NCBI RefSeq assembly: GCF_002019855.1
Contig: NZ_CM007717.1
Location: forward strand, 3,226,645-3,290,644
Direction of reading: 5' to 3'
DNA length: 64,000 nucleotides
Source of the DNA: Streptomyces antibioticus
GTDB taxonomy: Bacteria > Actinomycetota > Actinomycetes > Streptomycetales > Streptomycetaceae
Shown: piece after piece, positions 1 through 8,186 of the stretch
Position numbering within the stretch: position 1 is the stretch's first letter
Layout: each line of letters opens with the position of its first letter
Position numbers and translations under genes: made by a program
Notes under the pieces: generated by a model
Database searches by the model: none
What the model saw: the letters and a program-made list of their open reading frames with translations, nothing else
Told to the model about the DNA's origin: nothing

Positions 1-352
1 GGAGCCAGGAGACGAAGCCGACGCCGAAGAGACAGCCCGCGGTGAAGGTCAGCCAGTACCAGCGCGGGAAGGCGGCACCGGCCAGCAGACCGACGCCGAC
101 GCAGACGACGATGCCGTAGGCCACCAGGCCCAGCATCGGGTTGGGGAACCCGAACGCCGAGGCCTGGTCGCTCGTCATGACGCTGCCGCAGGAGACGACG
201 GGGTTCAGGCTGCATCCGGGGGTGAAGCCGGGGTCCTCCAGCAGCTTGAACTTGTCGAGGGTGATGACCCAGGAGGCCAGCAGCCCGGCCGCGCCGGTGA
301 GGACGAGCAGCAGGGCGTAGCCGCGGCCGGCCCCCGCCGTCCTCGTCGTCAT
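1..352 (-). CDS. Vitamin K epoxide reductase (VKOR) family membrane protein, partial
   Basis: Reads leftwards from an ATG at 352 and runs off the window, so only about the first 117 residues are visible. After a first membrane helix there is a loop with the cysteine pair spaced as in GCSLNPVVSCGS, then SDQASAFGFPNPMLGL and two further hydrophobic helices, all typical of VKOR homologues. These quinone-linked membrane enzymes reoxidise thiol-disulfide partners so that disulfides can form in exported proteins. The CXXC active site expected further along lies outside the window. The DUF5949 gene ends 2 nt upstream, so the two are probably co-transcribed. Chaplins and rodlins nearby contain paired cysteines, but a functional link is only inference. 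Confidence 0.85.
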   Translation of the reverse strand, partial: MTTRTAGAGRGYALLLVLTGAAGLLASWVITLDKFKLLEDPGFTPGCSLNPVVSCGSVMTSDQASAFGFPNPMLGLVAYGIVVCVGVGLLAGAAFPRWYWLTFTAGCLFGVGFVSWL

Positions 353-354
353 GG

Positions 355-858
355 TCAGCCGCGCAGGCTGCGGGCGGGCAGCACGACGTGGGCCGCCGCG
401 GTGAGGGTCTCCTCGGCGCCCGCGAACGCGGCCAGCGCCTCGGCCTCGACGGGCCGTCCGGGGACGGCCTCGGGCCACGCGCGCGTGGTGAAGACGAGGT
501 AGGCGTAGCCGCGTTCGGCGACGGCGTCGAGCCACTCGGGCGGCGGCACGCACTGGGCGTTCAGGTTCGGCATGTTCAGGACGGCCTGGCCGCCCTGGAC
601 GAGCAGGGTCACCGGCAGGCTCGGCCGCTCGGTGCCGTCCACGAGGTCGCCGCCGACGGGCAGGCCGTTGTCGGTGAGGAGGCGCTCGACGGCCGCGGCC
701 GTCGTCTCCGCGCCGCCGTCGGCCGCGTCGCCGAGGGAGTAGGCGAGGAGGTAGGGCATGTCGGCGCCGTCGGGAGTCTCGCCGCTCCACGGCATCACGA
801 CGAGGGTGCCCAGGTCGGTCACGCGGAAGGGGCGGGTTGCGCTGGGGGTTGAGGTCAC
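355..858 (-). CDS. DUF5949 family protein
   Basis: A 167-residue soluble protein with a GTG start. The N-terminus (FRVTDLGTLVVMPWSGE) and the segment PYLLAYSLGD match what I recall of DUF5949, a family found mostly in streptomycetes with no known function. There is no signal peptide, membrane helix or recognisable catalytic motif. It sits directly upstream of the VKOR-like gene on the same strand with a 2-nt gap, so the two are likely one transcript. Function cannot be assigned from sequence. Confidence 0.7.
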   Translation of the reverse strand: MTSTPSATRPFRVTDLGTLVVMPWSGETPDGADMPYLLAYSLGDAADGGAETTAAAVERLLTDNGLPVGGDLVDGTERPSLPVTLLVQGGQAVLNMPNLNAQCVPPPEWLDAVAERGYAYLVFTTRAWPEAVPGRPVEAEALAAFAGAEETLTAAAHVVLPARSLRG

Positions 859-975
859 CGCGCGACCCTATCGGCGCCCCGGCGGCCCGATCCGCGCCTT
901 CTCACCCGTGCGGAGGACGGCGCGCGGGTGCTCCACACGAACGAGGGACGGGCGTCGAACAGGCCCCGGGGGACG

Positions 976-1016
976 CCGAAGGGCCGGTTCCGTACGGTGC
1001 GGAACCGGCCCTTCGG
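976..1016 (-). terminator. Strong stem-loop terminator
   Basis: A perfect 17-bp inverted repeat (CCGAAGGGCCGGTTCCG and its complement) separated by a 7-nt loop. It lies just past the stop codon of the leftward small secreted protein gene and upstream of the DUF5949 gene, so it most likely ends the leftward transcript. Confidence 0.8.
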
Positions 1017-1062
1017 TACGGCGGCGGGCCGCTCGGCCTTCAGCCGCTCCCGCTTCGGCCGC

Positions 1063-1359
1063 TCAGCCCTGGAGGGGCAGCCCGCCGAGGAGCTGGGGGG
1101 CGCTCTGGTTGAGCGCCTTGGTCGCGCCGTTGACGGTGTTGAGCGCGGAACCCTTGCTCTCGGTGTCGAGCGCGTTGGACTGCTGCTGGAGCGGCATCAC
1201 GTCGGCGGGCTGGAGCTGGGCCGAGGTGAGCGTGTTCACGGCGCCGTTGAGGCTGGTGGGCGTCAGCGCGGCGGTGTCGTGGGCGGCGAACGCGGGCGCG
1301 GCGGTGCCGGCGAGGACGACGGAACCGGCAACGGCAGCGGCGGCCTTCAGGGACTTCAT
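1063..1359 (-). CDS. Small secreted protein of unknown function
   Basis: A 98-residue protein starting at an ATG preceded by GAAAGGAACCCG. Residues 1 to about 25 are a clear Sec signal peptide (Lys near the N-terminus, Ala/Val-rich core, cleavage after AFA). The mature part is about 70 residues, Gln/Asn/Leu/Ala-rich and cysteine-free, with SLNGAVNTLTSAQLQPADVMPLQQQSNAL. It is neither a chaplin (no GNxC pair) nor a rodlin. It lies between two strong stem-loops and next to a chaplin gene, so a developmental cell-surface role is plausible but unproven. Confidence 0.75.
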   Translation of the reverse strand: MKSLKAAAAVAGSVVLAGTAAPAFAAHDTAALTPTSLNGAVNTLTSAQLQPADVMPLQQQSNALDTESKGSALNTVNGATKALNQSAPQLLGGLPLQG

Positions 1360-1480
1360 CGGGTTCCTTTCTTCGGCGACTCGGCAACTCAAGTCACCAC
1401 GGGGGCGTCTGACGCCGTGCCTAACGATCCCCGCCGCCCGCGGAAACCCCCGTTCGGCTCCCCGATGCGGGCACAGCGAA

Positions 1481-1510
1481 ACGGCCGCCCCCGGGTCGGG
1501 GAGCGGCCGT
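1481..1510 (-). terminator. Stem-loop terminator after chaplin gene
   Basis: ACGGCCGC and GCGGCCGT form an 8-bp stem with a G/C-rich loop, beginning about 20 nt beyond the chaplin stop codon on the leftward strand. No T-run follows, as is usual in streptomycetes. Confidence 0.65.
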
Positions 1511-1532
1511 CGCACCGGAAGGCGTCGTGACG

Positions 1533-1772
1533 TCAGTCGTTGACGCAGGTGTTGCCGAAGGCGGGGTTCAGCAGGGCGATCACGTTGACCGTGTTGCCGC
1601 AGAGGTTGACCGGGACGTGGACCGGGACCTGGATGGCGTTGCCCGACAGCACGCCCGGGGAGTGCTCGGCGACGCCGTTCGCGCCACTGTCGGCGGCGGC
1701 GATGCCGGAGGCGCCGGCTACGGCCGCGGCGGCAACGGAGGTCAGGACCAGGCCCTTCGCGATACGGGACAT
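1533..1772 (-). CDS. Short chaplin (chpF-like)
   Basis: A 79-residue secreted protein: Sec signal peptide to about residue 28 (cleavage near AAADS), then one chaplin domain. Diagnostic features are SPGVLSGNAIQVPVHVPVNLCGN, the core NPAFGNTCVN and two cysteines expected to form the conserved disulfide. Short chaplins assemble into the hydrophobic amyloid layer that lets aerial hyphae break surface tension and that coats spores. An RBS (AAGGAGC) precedes the ATG. A sigma-BldN-like promoter lies 72 nt upstream and a hairpin follows the stop. Its place upstream of the polysaccharide genes matches, from memory, chpF of S. coelicolor; short chaplins are too alike to name with certainty. Confidence 0.93.
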   Translation of the reverse strand: MSRIAKGLVLTSVAAAAVAGASGIAAADSGANGVAEHSPGVLSGNAIQVPVHVPVNLCGNTVNVIALLNPAFGNTCVND

Positions 1773-1843
1773 GGAGAGGTGCTCCTTGGGGGGTGTGGCG
1801 GGGAGGTGACACGAACATCCGGGCGGTGAAGCCCGGCGCTGTG

Positions 1844-1871
1844 TCAACGCGTGGCGCCGCCGGGGGTTGTG
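1844..1871 (-). promoter_or_regulatory. Sigma-BldN-like promoter of the chaplin gene
   Basis: Read leftwards: CACAAC, exactly 16 nt, then CGTTGA. The -10 is identical to the published sigma-BldN consensus (CGTAAC-N16-CGTTGA), and chaplin genes are known sigma-BldN targets. The predicted start of transcription gives a leader of roughly 65 nt. Confidence 0.7.
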
Positions 1872-2294
1872 CCGCCATTTGAGTGATGCGCGGCCGGGCG
1901 GGACGTGCCGCCGCGGTGCCGGGCGAAAGGTTCCGCCGCCGGGTCGGCCCCGGGCCGTTCGGGTGGTTCGCGCACCCGCTCGACCGGCCACGGGCGCGGC
2001 ACGGGCGCCCCGGGCCGGTCCATCCATCTGACGATCCGCTGAACCCACCGGTCAACGGGCCGGGGGCGGGCGGGCGGCGCGTGAACCGGCGTACGCCGAC
2101 ACCCCCGGCCGGCACCGCCGCGTGTTCGATCACGGAGCGGGTTTGCGGCACGGCGGTGACCAGCGGGCCTTTTGGCTCGTTCGCACCGGGACGCGTGGGC
2201 CGGGCGCTCTTCGTCGCCGTCGACACACGGACGAAGGAGGCGGAGGCGCACACCCGTCCGCGCCGAGCGTCACCGTGAGCGAGGGAACCGCGCC
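1872..2294. other. Divergent intergenic region, chaplin / polysaccharide operon
   Basis: About 420 nt upstream of the sigma-BldN-like element and ahead of the glycosyltransferase gene. No convincing gene is visible: the open frames lack an RBS and family signatures. It should hold the promoter of the rightward exopolysaccharide operon, but I could not pick out clear hexamers. Confidence 0.4.
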
Positions 2295-3467
2295 ATGCAC
2301 CAGCCAGAGCCCTTCGTACCGAGAGTCCTGCACCTCACCCAGCCCGTGGACGGCGGGGTCGCCCGTGTCGTGACGGACCTGGCGCGGGCCCAGCTCGCCG
2401 CCGGACTGCGCGTCACCGTGGCCTGCCCCGACAGCGCCCTCACCGGCACGCTGCGCGCCCTGGGCGCGGACGTACGGCGCTGGGAGGCGACCCGGTCCCC
2501 CGGTCCCGCCCTGCCCGGCGAGGTGCGGCGGCTCGCCCGGCTGGTCCGCGAGGTCCGGCCGGCGCTGGTGCACGCGCACAGCGCGAAGGCCGGGCTGGCC
2601 GGGCGGCTCGCGGTGCGCGGGCGGATCCCGACGGTGTTCCAGCCGCACGCCTGGTCCTTCGAGGCGGTCGGCGGGACCATGGCCGCCCTCGCCCGGAACT
2701 GGGAGCGGTTCGGGGCGCGCTGGGCCGACCGGGTGGTCTGCGTGAGCGAGGCGGAGCGGGCCACCGGGGAGCGTGCCGGGATCGGCGGCCGGTGGAGCGT
2801 CGTCCCCAACGGCGTCGACACCGAGCGGTTCCGTCCGGGCCCCGCCGGGCCCGAGCGGGCCGCGCTGCTGCCCGGCCTCGACCCGGCCGCGCCGCTGGTG
2901 GTGTGCGTGGGGCGGCTGTGCCGGCAGAAGGGGCAGGACGTCCTGCTGCGGGCCTGGCCGGACGTCGTACGGCGGGTGCCCGGGGCTCGTCTGGTGCTGG
3001 TGGGCGACGGTCCCGACGGGGCCGCGCTGCGCGCCCAGTCGCCGGAGTCGGTGGTGTTCGCCGGCGGGGTCGAGGACGCGGCGCCCTGGTACCGGGCCGC
3101 CGATCTGGTGGTGCTGCCCTCGCGCTGGGAGGGCATGGCGCTGGCCCCGCTGGAGGCGCTGGCCTGCGGACGGGCCGTGGTGATGAGCGAGGTGGACGGC
3201 GCCCGGGAGAGCCTGCCCGCGGATCTCGCGCCGCACTGCCTGGTGCCCGCGGACGATCCTGCGGCGCTGGCCGGGGCGGTCGGCGCGCTGCTGGCGGACC
3301 CGGCGCTGCGGGCCTCGCTCGGCGGCCGGGGGCGCCGTCACCTCCTGTCCGCGCACGACGTGCGGCGCACGGCCGAGGCGGTCCTGGACCTCTACCGCGA
3401 CCTGCTCGGCCGGGTACCGGCCGCGCGGGTCGTGCCCTCCGAGCGCAGGGAGTCCCTCCACCCGTGA
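2295..3467 (+). CDS. GT4-family glycosyltransferase (exopolysaccharide operon)
   Basis: A 390-residue GT-B glycosyltransferase. The N-terminal half has the start motif RVLHLTQPVDGGVARVV and VHAHSAKAGLAGRLA. The C-terminal nucleotide-sugar half has NGVDTERF, the basic GRLCRQKGQDVLL and the E-x7-E signature EGMALAPLE. It should transfer a sugar from a nucleotide donor to a lipid-linked precursor at the cytoplasmic face of the membrane. I chose the ATG at MHQPEPF, with GAGGGA upstream; longer frames to the left lack an RBS. First gene of a coupled operon: the next starts inside its stop codon (GTGA). Donor and acceptor cannot be told from sequence. Confidence 0.88.
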   Translation: MHQPEPFVPRVLHLTQPVDGGVARVVTDLARAQLAAGLRVTVACPDSALTGTLRALGADVRRWEATRSPGPALPGEVRRLARLVREVRPALVHAHSAKAGLAGRLAVRGRIPTVFQPHAWSFEAVGGTMAALARNWERFGARWADRVVCVSEAERATGERAGIGGRWSVVPNGVDTERFRPGPAGPERAALLPGLDPAAPLVVCVGRLCRQKGQDVLLRAWPDVVRRVPGARLVLVGDGPDGAALRAQSPESVVFAGGVEDAAPWYRAADLVVLPSRWEGMALAPLEALACGRAVVMSEVDGARESLPADLAPHCLVPADDPAALAGAVGALLADPALRASLGGRGRRHLLSAHDVRRTAEAVLDLYRDLLGRVPAARVVPSERRESLHP

Positions 3468-4879
3468 CTGCGGAAAGCATGGTGCCCTCCCCCGGCACGC
3501 AGGCCGGTCACTCGCCCGTCTCCGTCATCCCGCGGCGCGCGACGGGCGCCGGGTTCCGGTATCCCGCCCGGCGTCCCCCGGCGCGCACCGTCTCGCCCGT
3601 GCCGCTGCTGCTCGCCGACGGCGCGGCGGGGCTCGCGGGCGCGGCCGCGCTGCTCTCGGCCGGCCAGCACCCGCCGCTGGTGGTGCCGCTCATGGCGATG
3701 TCGTTACTGCTGCGCCCGGGCCGTCCGGGCGCGGTGACCGGTGTCCTGGACGAACTGCCCGCCCTGTGCGCCCGGATCGCCGTGGTCTGGCTGGCGCTCG
3801 GCGCGCTCGCCGCCGCCTGGCAGCCGGCGCACGCGCTCGCCGCCCGCACCCTGCTGTTCGGCTTCGCGGCGCAGACGGCGGCCGCCTGTACCGGGCGGGC
3901 GCTGGTCCATCTGCGCCGACGGCGGGCGCTGCTGCGGCATCCGCGCGCCGCGCTCGTCATCGGTCCGGCGGCGACCGCGCAGCGGGTGGCGGCGGCGGTG
4001 CTGCGCCATCCGCGGTGCGGGGTGATGCCGGTGGGCGTGGTGGCCGAGCGGCCGGACGGTCCCGGCGGGCTGCCGGTGCTGACCAGCGGCCAGGAGGTGC
4101 AGCGGGCCCTGATCCAGAACGGCGTCCTGGACGTGCTGTGCGTCCACCCGGCCGTCCGTACCGTGCAGGGGCCGCTGCTGCGGGCGCTGGCCGCGTCGGG
4201 CTGCACGGTGTGGGAGGTCGACGCGGACAGTCCGTCGTACGCGAGCCGGGAGCAGCTCGCCGGGTTCGCCTGCCGTCGGCTCGACCCGGTGCCCGGGCGG
4301 CGCGGCAGCTTCGGCAAACGGCTGCTGGACGTCACGGTCGCGGGGGCGCTGCTGCTGCTGACCGGGCCGCTCCTCGCGGTGTGCGCGGCGGTGCTGCGGC
4401 TGACCGAGGGTCCCGGGGTGGTCTTCCGGCAGGAGCGGATCGGCAAGGACGGGCGGCCCTTCACGCTGCTGAAGTTCCGCACCCACCGTCCGGCCGACGA
4501 GCACGAGTCGGCGACCCGCTGGAGCGTGGCGGGCGAGGTGCGGATGAGCCCCTTCTGCCGTTTCCTGCGGACCACCTCGCTGGACGAGCTGCTCCAGCTC
4601 TGGAACGTGCTGCGGGGCGACATGAGCCTGGTCGGGCCGCGTCCCGAACGTTCGTTCTTCGTCGGCCAGTTCAGCCAGACGTATCCCGGATACGCAGCCC
4701 GGCACCGGATGCGGACCGGGATCACCGGCCTCGCCCAGGTGCAGGGGCTGCGCGGTGACACCTCCATCGAGGACCGGGCCCGCTTCGACAACGCGTACAT
4801 CGACAACTGGTCGCTGTGGCAGGACGTCTGCATCCTGCTGCGGACCGCGGCCTCCCTCGTACGGCCGACCGGGAGCTGA
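3464..4879 (+). CDS. Exopolysaccharide polyprenyl glycosylphosphotransferase (sugar transferase)
   Basis: About 471 residues from a GTG overlapping the upstream stop. The N-terminal half holds membrane helices and a Rossmann-like segment. The C-terminal third is a bacterial sugar transferase domain (PF02397): KRLLDVTVAGALLLL helix, VVFRQERIGKDGRPF, LLKFRT, TSLDELLQLWNVLRGDMSLVGPRPE and GITGLAQVQG. Such enzymes start repeat-unit synthesis by moving a sugar-1-phosphate from a nucleotide sugar to undecaprenyl phosphate, so this gene defines the pathway as Wzx/Wzy-like. The KFRT segment continues THRPADEH, where many relatives have a longer Asp/Met-rich stretch. The ATG at 3479 is an alternative start. 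Confidence 0.92.
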   Translation: MTAESMVPSPGTQAGHSPVSVIPRRATGAGFRYPARRPPARTVSPVPLLLADGAAGLAGAAALLSAGQHPPLVVPLMAMSLLLRPGRPGAVTGVLDELPALCARIAVVWLALGALAAAWQPAHALAARTLLFGFAAQTAAACTGRALVHLRRRRALLRHPRAALVIGPAATAQRVAAAVLRHPRCGVMPVGVVAERPDGPGGLPVLTSGQEVQRALIQNGVLDVLCVHPAVRTVQGPLLRALAASGCTVWEVDADSPSYASREQLAGFACRRLDPVPGRRGSFGKRLLDVTVAGALLLLTGPLLAVCAAVLRLTEGPGVVFRQERIGKDGRPFTLLKFRTHRPADEHESATRWSVAGEVRMSPFCRFLRTTSLDELLQLWNVLRGDMSLVGPRPERSFFVGQFSQTYPGYAARHRMRTGITGLAQVQGLRGDTSIEDRARFDNAYIDNWSLWQDVCILLRTAASLVRPTGS

Positions 4880-4887
4880 TCCGACCG

Positions 4888-6219
4888 ATGACCCTCGCCC
4901 TGCCCGTGCCGTCCGCCCGGGGGCTGTCGCCGGTGCTGCCGGTCGCCGCCGTGGTCGCGGCGCTCGCCCTGCCCGTCGCCCCCGGCGGCGAGGGCGGCGC
5001 GGGACCGGCCGACGCGCTGTCCGCGCTCGTGGTGCTGTTCTGCGCGGTACGGCTGCTGCGGGAGCGGCGGCGCCCGCTGTCCCGTACGGCCGCCGTGGTG
5101 CTGGGGCTGCCGGTCGCCGGGCTCGCGCTGGCGGCGCTCGGGGCGTCCTCGCCGGGGGCGGGCCTCGGCGGTCTGGGCCGCTATCTCCAGGTGTTCGTGC
5201 TGGTCCCGGCGGCCGTGCTGCTGCTGATCCGGGGCCGCTCGGATCTACGGCTGCTGGCGTGGACGTTCGTGGGGCTCGCCGGGTGGCAGGGGGCGGTCGG
5301 GGTGCACCAGTTCGTCACCGGGACCGGCGCCTCCTACCAGGGGGAGACGATCCGCGCGGTCGGCACGTTCGGGCCGCAGGACGTGATGGGCATGGCGACG
5401 GTGGTGTCCTTCGGGCTGGTCTGCGCGGTGGGGCTCGCCCTCGGGCGGACCTCCGCGCGGCGGCGGGCGGTCGCGGCCGCGGCGGCGCTCGCCCTGCTGG
5501 TGCCGCTCGCGCTGTCCTTCAGCCGGGGTGCCTGGATCGCCACGGCGGTCGCCTGCTCGCTCCAACTGGTGCTGGCGGGGCCGCTGCGGGCGCTGAAGGT
5601 GGGCGCGGCGGCGGTCGCGGCCGGGGTCGTCCTGGTCGGCGGGTTCGGGGTCGGCTCGGCGATGCTCCAGGAGCGGGTCGGCAGCATCACGCAGGTCACC
5701 GACGCGCCCGACCAGTCGGTCACCGACCGGTACACGATGTGGGCGGCCGCGGTCGGCATGTGGCGGGAGCAGCCGCTGACCGGGGTCGGGCTGAAGGGCT
5801 TCCCCGAACACCGGGACGCGCACGCCGCGCTGGCACTGTCCTCCGGCAGCGACACCGACGGCGCGGGTTCCGGATTCGTACGGCAGCCGCTGCTCTCCCC
5901 GCACAACATGTACCTGCTGATCCTCGGCGAACAGGGCCTGATCGGACTGCTCGCCCTGGCGGGCGGCTGGCTGGCCCTCCTGGTGTGCGCCCTGCGCGGC
6001 TGGTGGACGGTGCACCGCGAGGGCCCCGGCCTGGACTGCGCCCTCATCGCCTGCGGCCTCCTGACCTGGCAACTCACCGACTTCGCCTACGCCGACATCG
6101 GCGGCCCCTCGACAGTCCTGACGGCCGTCCTTCTCGGCGTCGGGGCGTGGTGGGGCCTGGTGGGCAGCCGGGTCCCTGTCCCTTCCGCGGACACCGCCAG
6201 GGAGGCCCACACCCGATGA
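4888..6219 (+). CDS. O-antigen ligase/polymerase (Wzy-like) membrane protein
   Basis: A 443-residue polytopic membrane protein with about ten to twelve hydrophobic segments. The large extracellular loop and Wzy_C region (PF04932) show in WREQPLTGVGLKGFPEHRD and SPHNMYLLILGEQGLIGLL, typical of O-antigen ligases and Wzy polymerases. It probably polymerises lipid-linked repeats, or ligates them, on the outer face of the membrane. It starts 8 nt after the sugar transferase and its stop overlaps the flippase start (ATGA). Wzy and WaaL-type enzymes cannot be separated by sequence; the operon setting favours polymerase. Confidence 0.85.
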   Translation: MTLALPVPSARGLSPVLPVAAVVAALALPVAPGGEGGAGPADALSALVVLFCAVRLLRERRRPLSRTAAVVLGLPVAGLALAALGASSPGAGLGGLGRYLQVFVLVPAAVLLLIRGRSDLRLLAWTFVGLAGWQGAVGVHQFVTGTGASYQGETIRAVGTFGPQDVMGMATVVSFGLVCAVGLALGRTSARRRAVAAAAALALLVPLALSFSRGAWIATAVACSLQLVLAGPLRALKVGAAAVAAGVVLVGGFGVGSAMLQERVGSITQVTDAPDQSVTDRYTMWAAAVGMWREQPLTGVGLKGFPEHRDAHAALALSSGSDTDGAGSGFVRQPLLSPHNMYLLILGEQGLIGLLALAGGWLALLVCALRGWWTVHREGPGLDCALIACGLLTWQLTDFAYADIGGPSTVLTAVLLGVGAWWGLVGSRVPVPSADTAREAHTR

Positions 6220-8186
6220 CGGCACCCCCACCCCGCCCCCCGAACACGAACCACCTCCCGGCGGTCCCCCGTTCCCGCACGGCCGACACGCCCCCACCGG
6301 GGACGGCGACCTCTCTGACGGACACCACGCGGACCGCCACGGTGGCGGAGAGCGCACCGGGGGCGGCTCCGGGGGGCTTGTCGGGGGCGACGGCCGACAC
6401 GACGGGGTGGGCCACGTGGGCGGAGGCGGCGGGGGCCACCCCAGGAGCCCCTCCGGGGGCCGTGCCCGGTCAAGGCCCGACCGCTCCGACCGGCTCGGCC
6501 CAAGGGACTGCCGCAGGGCTCGGCCGCGGGGGTGGGCCGACCGCCTGGGCTGGAGGGGGCTTCACCCCGGCCGTCCCGGCCCCGGCGGCCGAGGACGGCC
6601 GGTCCGCGCCTCGTGAGCTTCCCCCCGCCTCCCGGAACTTCCTCGCCAAGGCCGCTCTCGTCACCGCCGGGCTGTCCGTCGCCGGGGCGTTGTTGGGGCT
6701 GGTGCGGGATCAGGCGTTGGCTCGGTTGTTCGGGGCCGGGAGTGATACGGACGCGTTTCTGGTGGCGTGGACCGTGCCGGAGTTCGCGGCCACGCTGCTG
6801 ATCGAGGACGGGCTGGCGTTCGCGCTGATCCCGGCGTTCAGCATGGCGCTGGCCCGCCGGGCCCAGGGCGTCCCCGGCGACCCGGTGCGCGCGCTGGTCG
6901 CCGGGACGCTGCCACGGCTCGCGTTGGCGTTCGTCGCGGTCGGCGCGCTGCTCGCCGGGATCGCGCCGCAGGTGGTGGAGGTGCTCGCGCCCGGTCTGCC
7001 GGATCCCGCGCTCGCCGTCGACTGCACCCGGATCACCGCGACCTGCGTGGTCAGTTTCGGGCTCGCCGGATACTGCAGCGCGGCCCTGCGCGCGCACCGC
7101 CGGTACCTCGCGCCCGCGGCGATCTACGTGGCCTACAACATCGGCATCATCACCGGGATGCTCGTGCTCGGCGGGCAGTGGGGGGTGCGGGCGGCGGCAG
7201 CCGGTGTCGCGGTCGGCGGATGCCTGATGGTCGTCGTGCAACTTCCCGCACTGTTGGGGCAGTTGAGGAAGAAGGCCGACAGCGGCGCGCGGGGCGAGGA
7301 AGAGGCTCGGCCTCTCGACACCGCCCTGCTCGCGACCGTGCTGCTGTTCGCGCTGTGCCGGCAGTCGCAGGTGCTCGTCGAGCGGTTCCTCGCGTCCTCG
7401 CTGCCGTCCGGGGCGATCTCGCACCTCAACTACGCCCAGAAAGTCGCCCAGATGCCGATGATCCTGTCGGTGATGGTGTGCACGGTCACCTTCCCGGTGG
7501 TGGCGCGGGCGCTGGCCGACGGGGACGTCGAGCGGGCCAAGGGCCGGGTGGAGCGGGATCTCGCGCTGGCCGCGTCCATCGTGCTGCTGGGCACCGCCGC
7601 GGTCGTGGCGTGCGCCCCGCAGATCATCGAACTCCTCTTCCAGCGGGGCGCGTTCACCACCGAGGACACGGCGGCGACGGCCGGTGTCATGCGGGTGTAC
7701 GCGCTCGGCCTGCTGGGCCAGACGCTCACCGGGGTGCTGGCCCGCTCGTACTTCTCGGCGGGCCGCGGCGCCTGGTACCCGGTGGGCGCGATGGCCACCG
7801 GGATCGCGGTGACGTCGGCCGCCGGCGCCCTGGCCGTCGGCCCCTGGGGCGTGTACGGGATCGCCGCCGCCAACGCCGCCGGGATCACCGTCACCGCCCT
7901 GGTGCTGCTCGCCGGGATGGGCCCGCGCAGCGTCCCGGTCCATGTCCCGTCGGTGCTGCGCGAGTTGGCCGCGCCGGTGCTGGCGGCCGTCGCGGCGACG
8001 CTCGCCGGTGCCCTGGTCGCCGCCCGGTTCGACGGCGGCCCGCCGGCCGGTCTGGCCGTCGGCGGACTCACCGTGACCGGCGTGTTCCTGGCGGCCGGCC
8101 GGGCCCTGGGCGCCCAAGGTGTCGTTCACGCACTCCGTTTCGCAGGTTCCGTGACCCGAAGGCTGCCGTATGTCCGTTCCCGTTGA
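6216..8186 (+). CDS. MurJ/MviN-like lipid-linked glycan flippase with long disordered N-terminus
   Basis: 656 residues. The first ~135 are a Pro/Ala/Gly/Thr-rich, apparently disordered tail. Then comes a MviN/MurJ (PF03023) body starting RNFLAKAALVTAGLSVAGALLGLVRDQALARLFG, with about 14 membrane helices and GAGSDTDAFLVAWTVPEF. The family exports lipid-linked precursors (lipid II). Encoded among polysaccharide genes, this paralogue probably acts as the Wzx-like flippase for this operon's lipid-linked repeat unit. Start ATG overlaps the upstream stop; its own end overlaps the deacetylase start by 17 nt. The N-terminal tail is unusual, since MurJ proteins normally begin near the first helix. Confidence 0.88.
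   Translation: MTAPPPRPPNTNHLPAVPRSRTADTPPPGTATSLTDTTRTATVAESAPGAAPGGLSGATADTTGWATWAEAAGATPGAPPGAVPGQGPTAPTGSAQGTAAGLGRGGGPTAWAGGGFTPAVPAPAAEDGRSAPRELPPASRNFLAKAALVTAGLSVAGALLGLVRDQALARLFGAGSDTDAFLVAWTVPEFAATLLIEDGLAFALIPAFSMALARRAQGVPGDPVRALVAGTLPRLALAFVAVGALLAGIAPQVVEVLAPGLPDPALAVDCTRITATCVVSFGLAGYCSAALRAHRRYLAPAAIYVAYNIGIITGMLVLGGQWGVRAAAAGVAVGGCLMVVVQLPALLGQLRKKADSGARGEEEARPLDTALLATVLLFALCRQSQVLVERFLASSLPSGAISHLNYAQKVAQMPMILSVMVCTVTFPVVARALADGDVERAKGRVERDLALAASIVLLGTAAVVACAPQIIELLFQRGAFTTEDTAATAGVMRVYALGLLGQTLTGVLARSYFSAGRGAWYPVGAMATGIAVTSAAGALAVGPWGVYGIAAANAAGITVTALVLLAGMGPRSVPVHVPSVLRELAAPVLAAVAATLAGALVAARFDGGPPAGLAVGGLTVTGVFLAAGRALGAQGVVHALRFAGSVTRRLPYVRSR

Noticed and set aside
4755..8186. 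A 1,143-codon open frame overlapping the polymerase and flippase genes
   Set aside because: Its first half reads Arg/Ala/Gly-rich out-of-frame sequence over the polymerase gene; only the part from 6216 is real (the flippase). High GC leaves long shadow frames.
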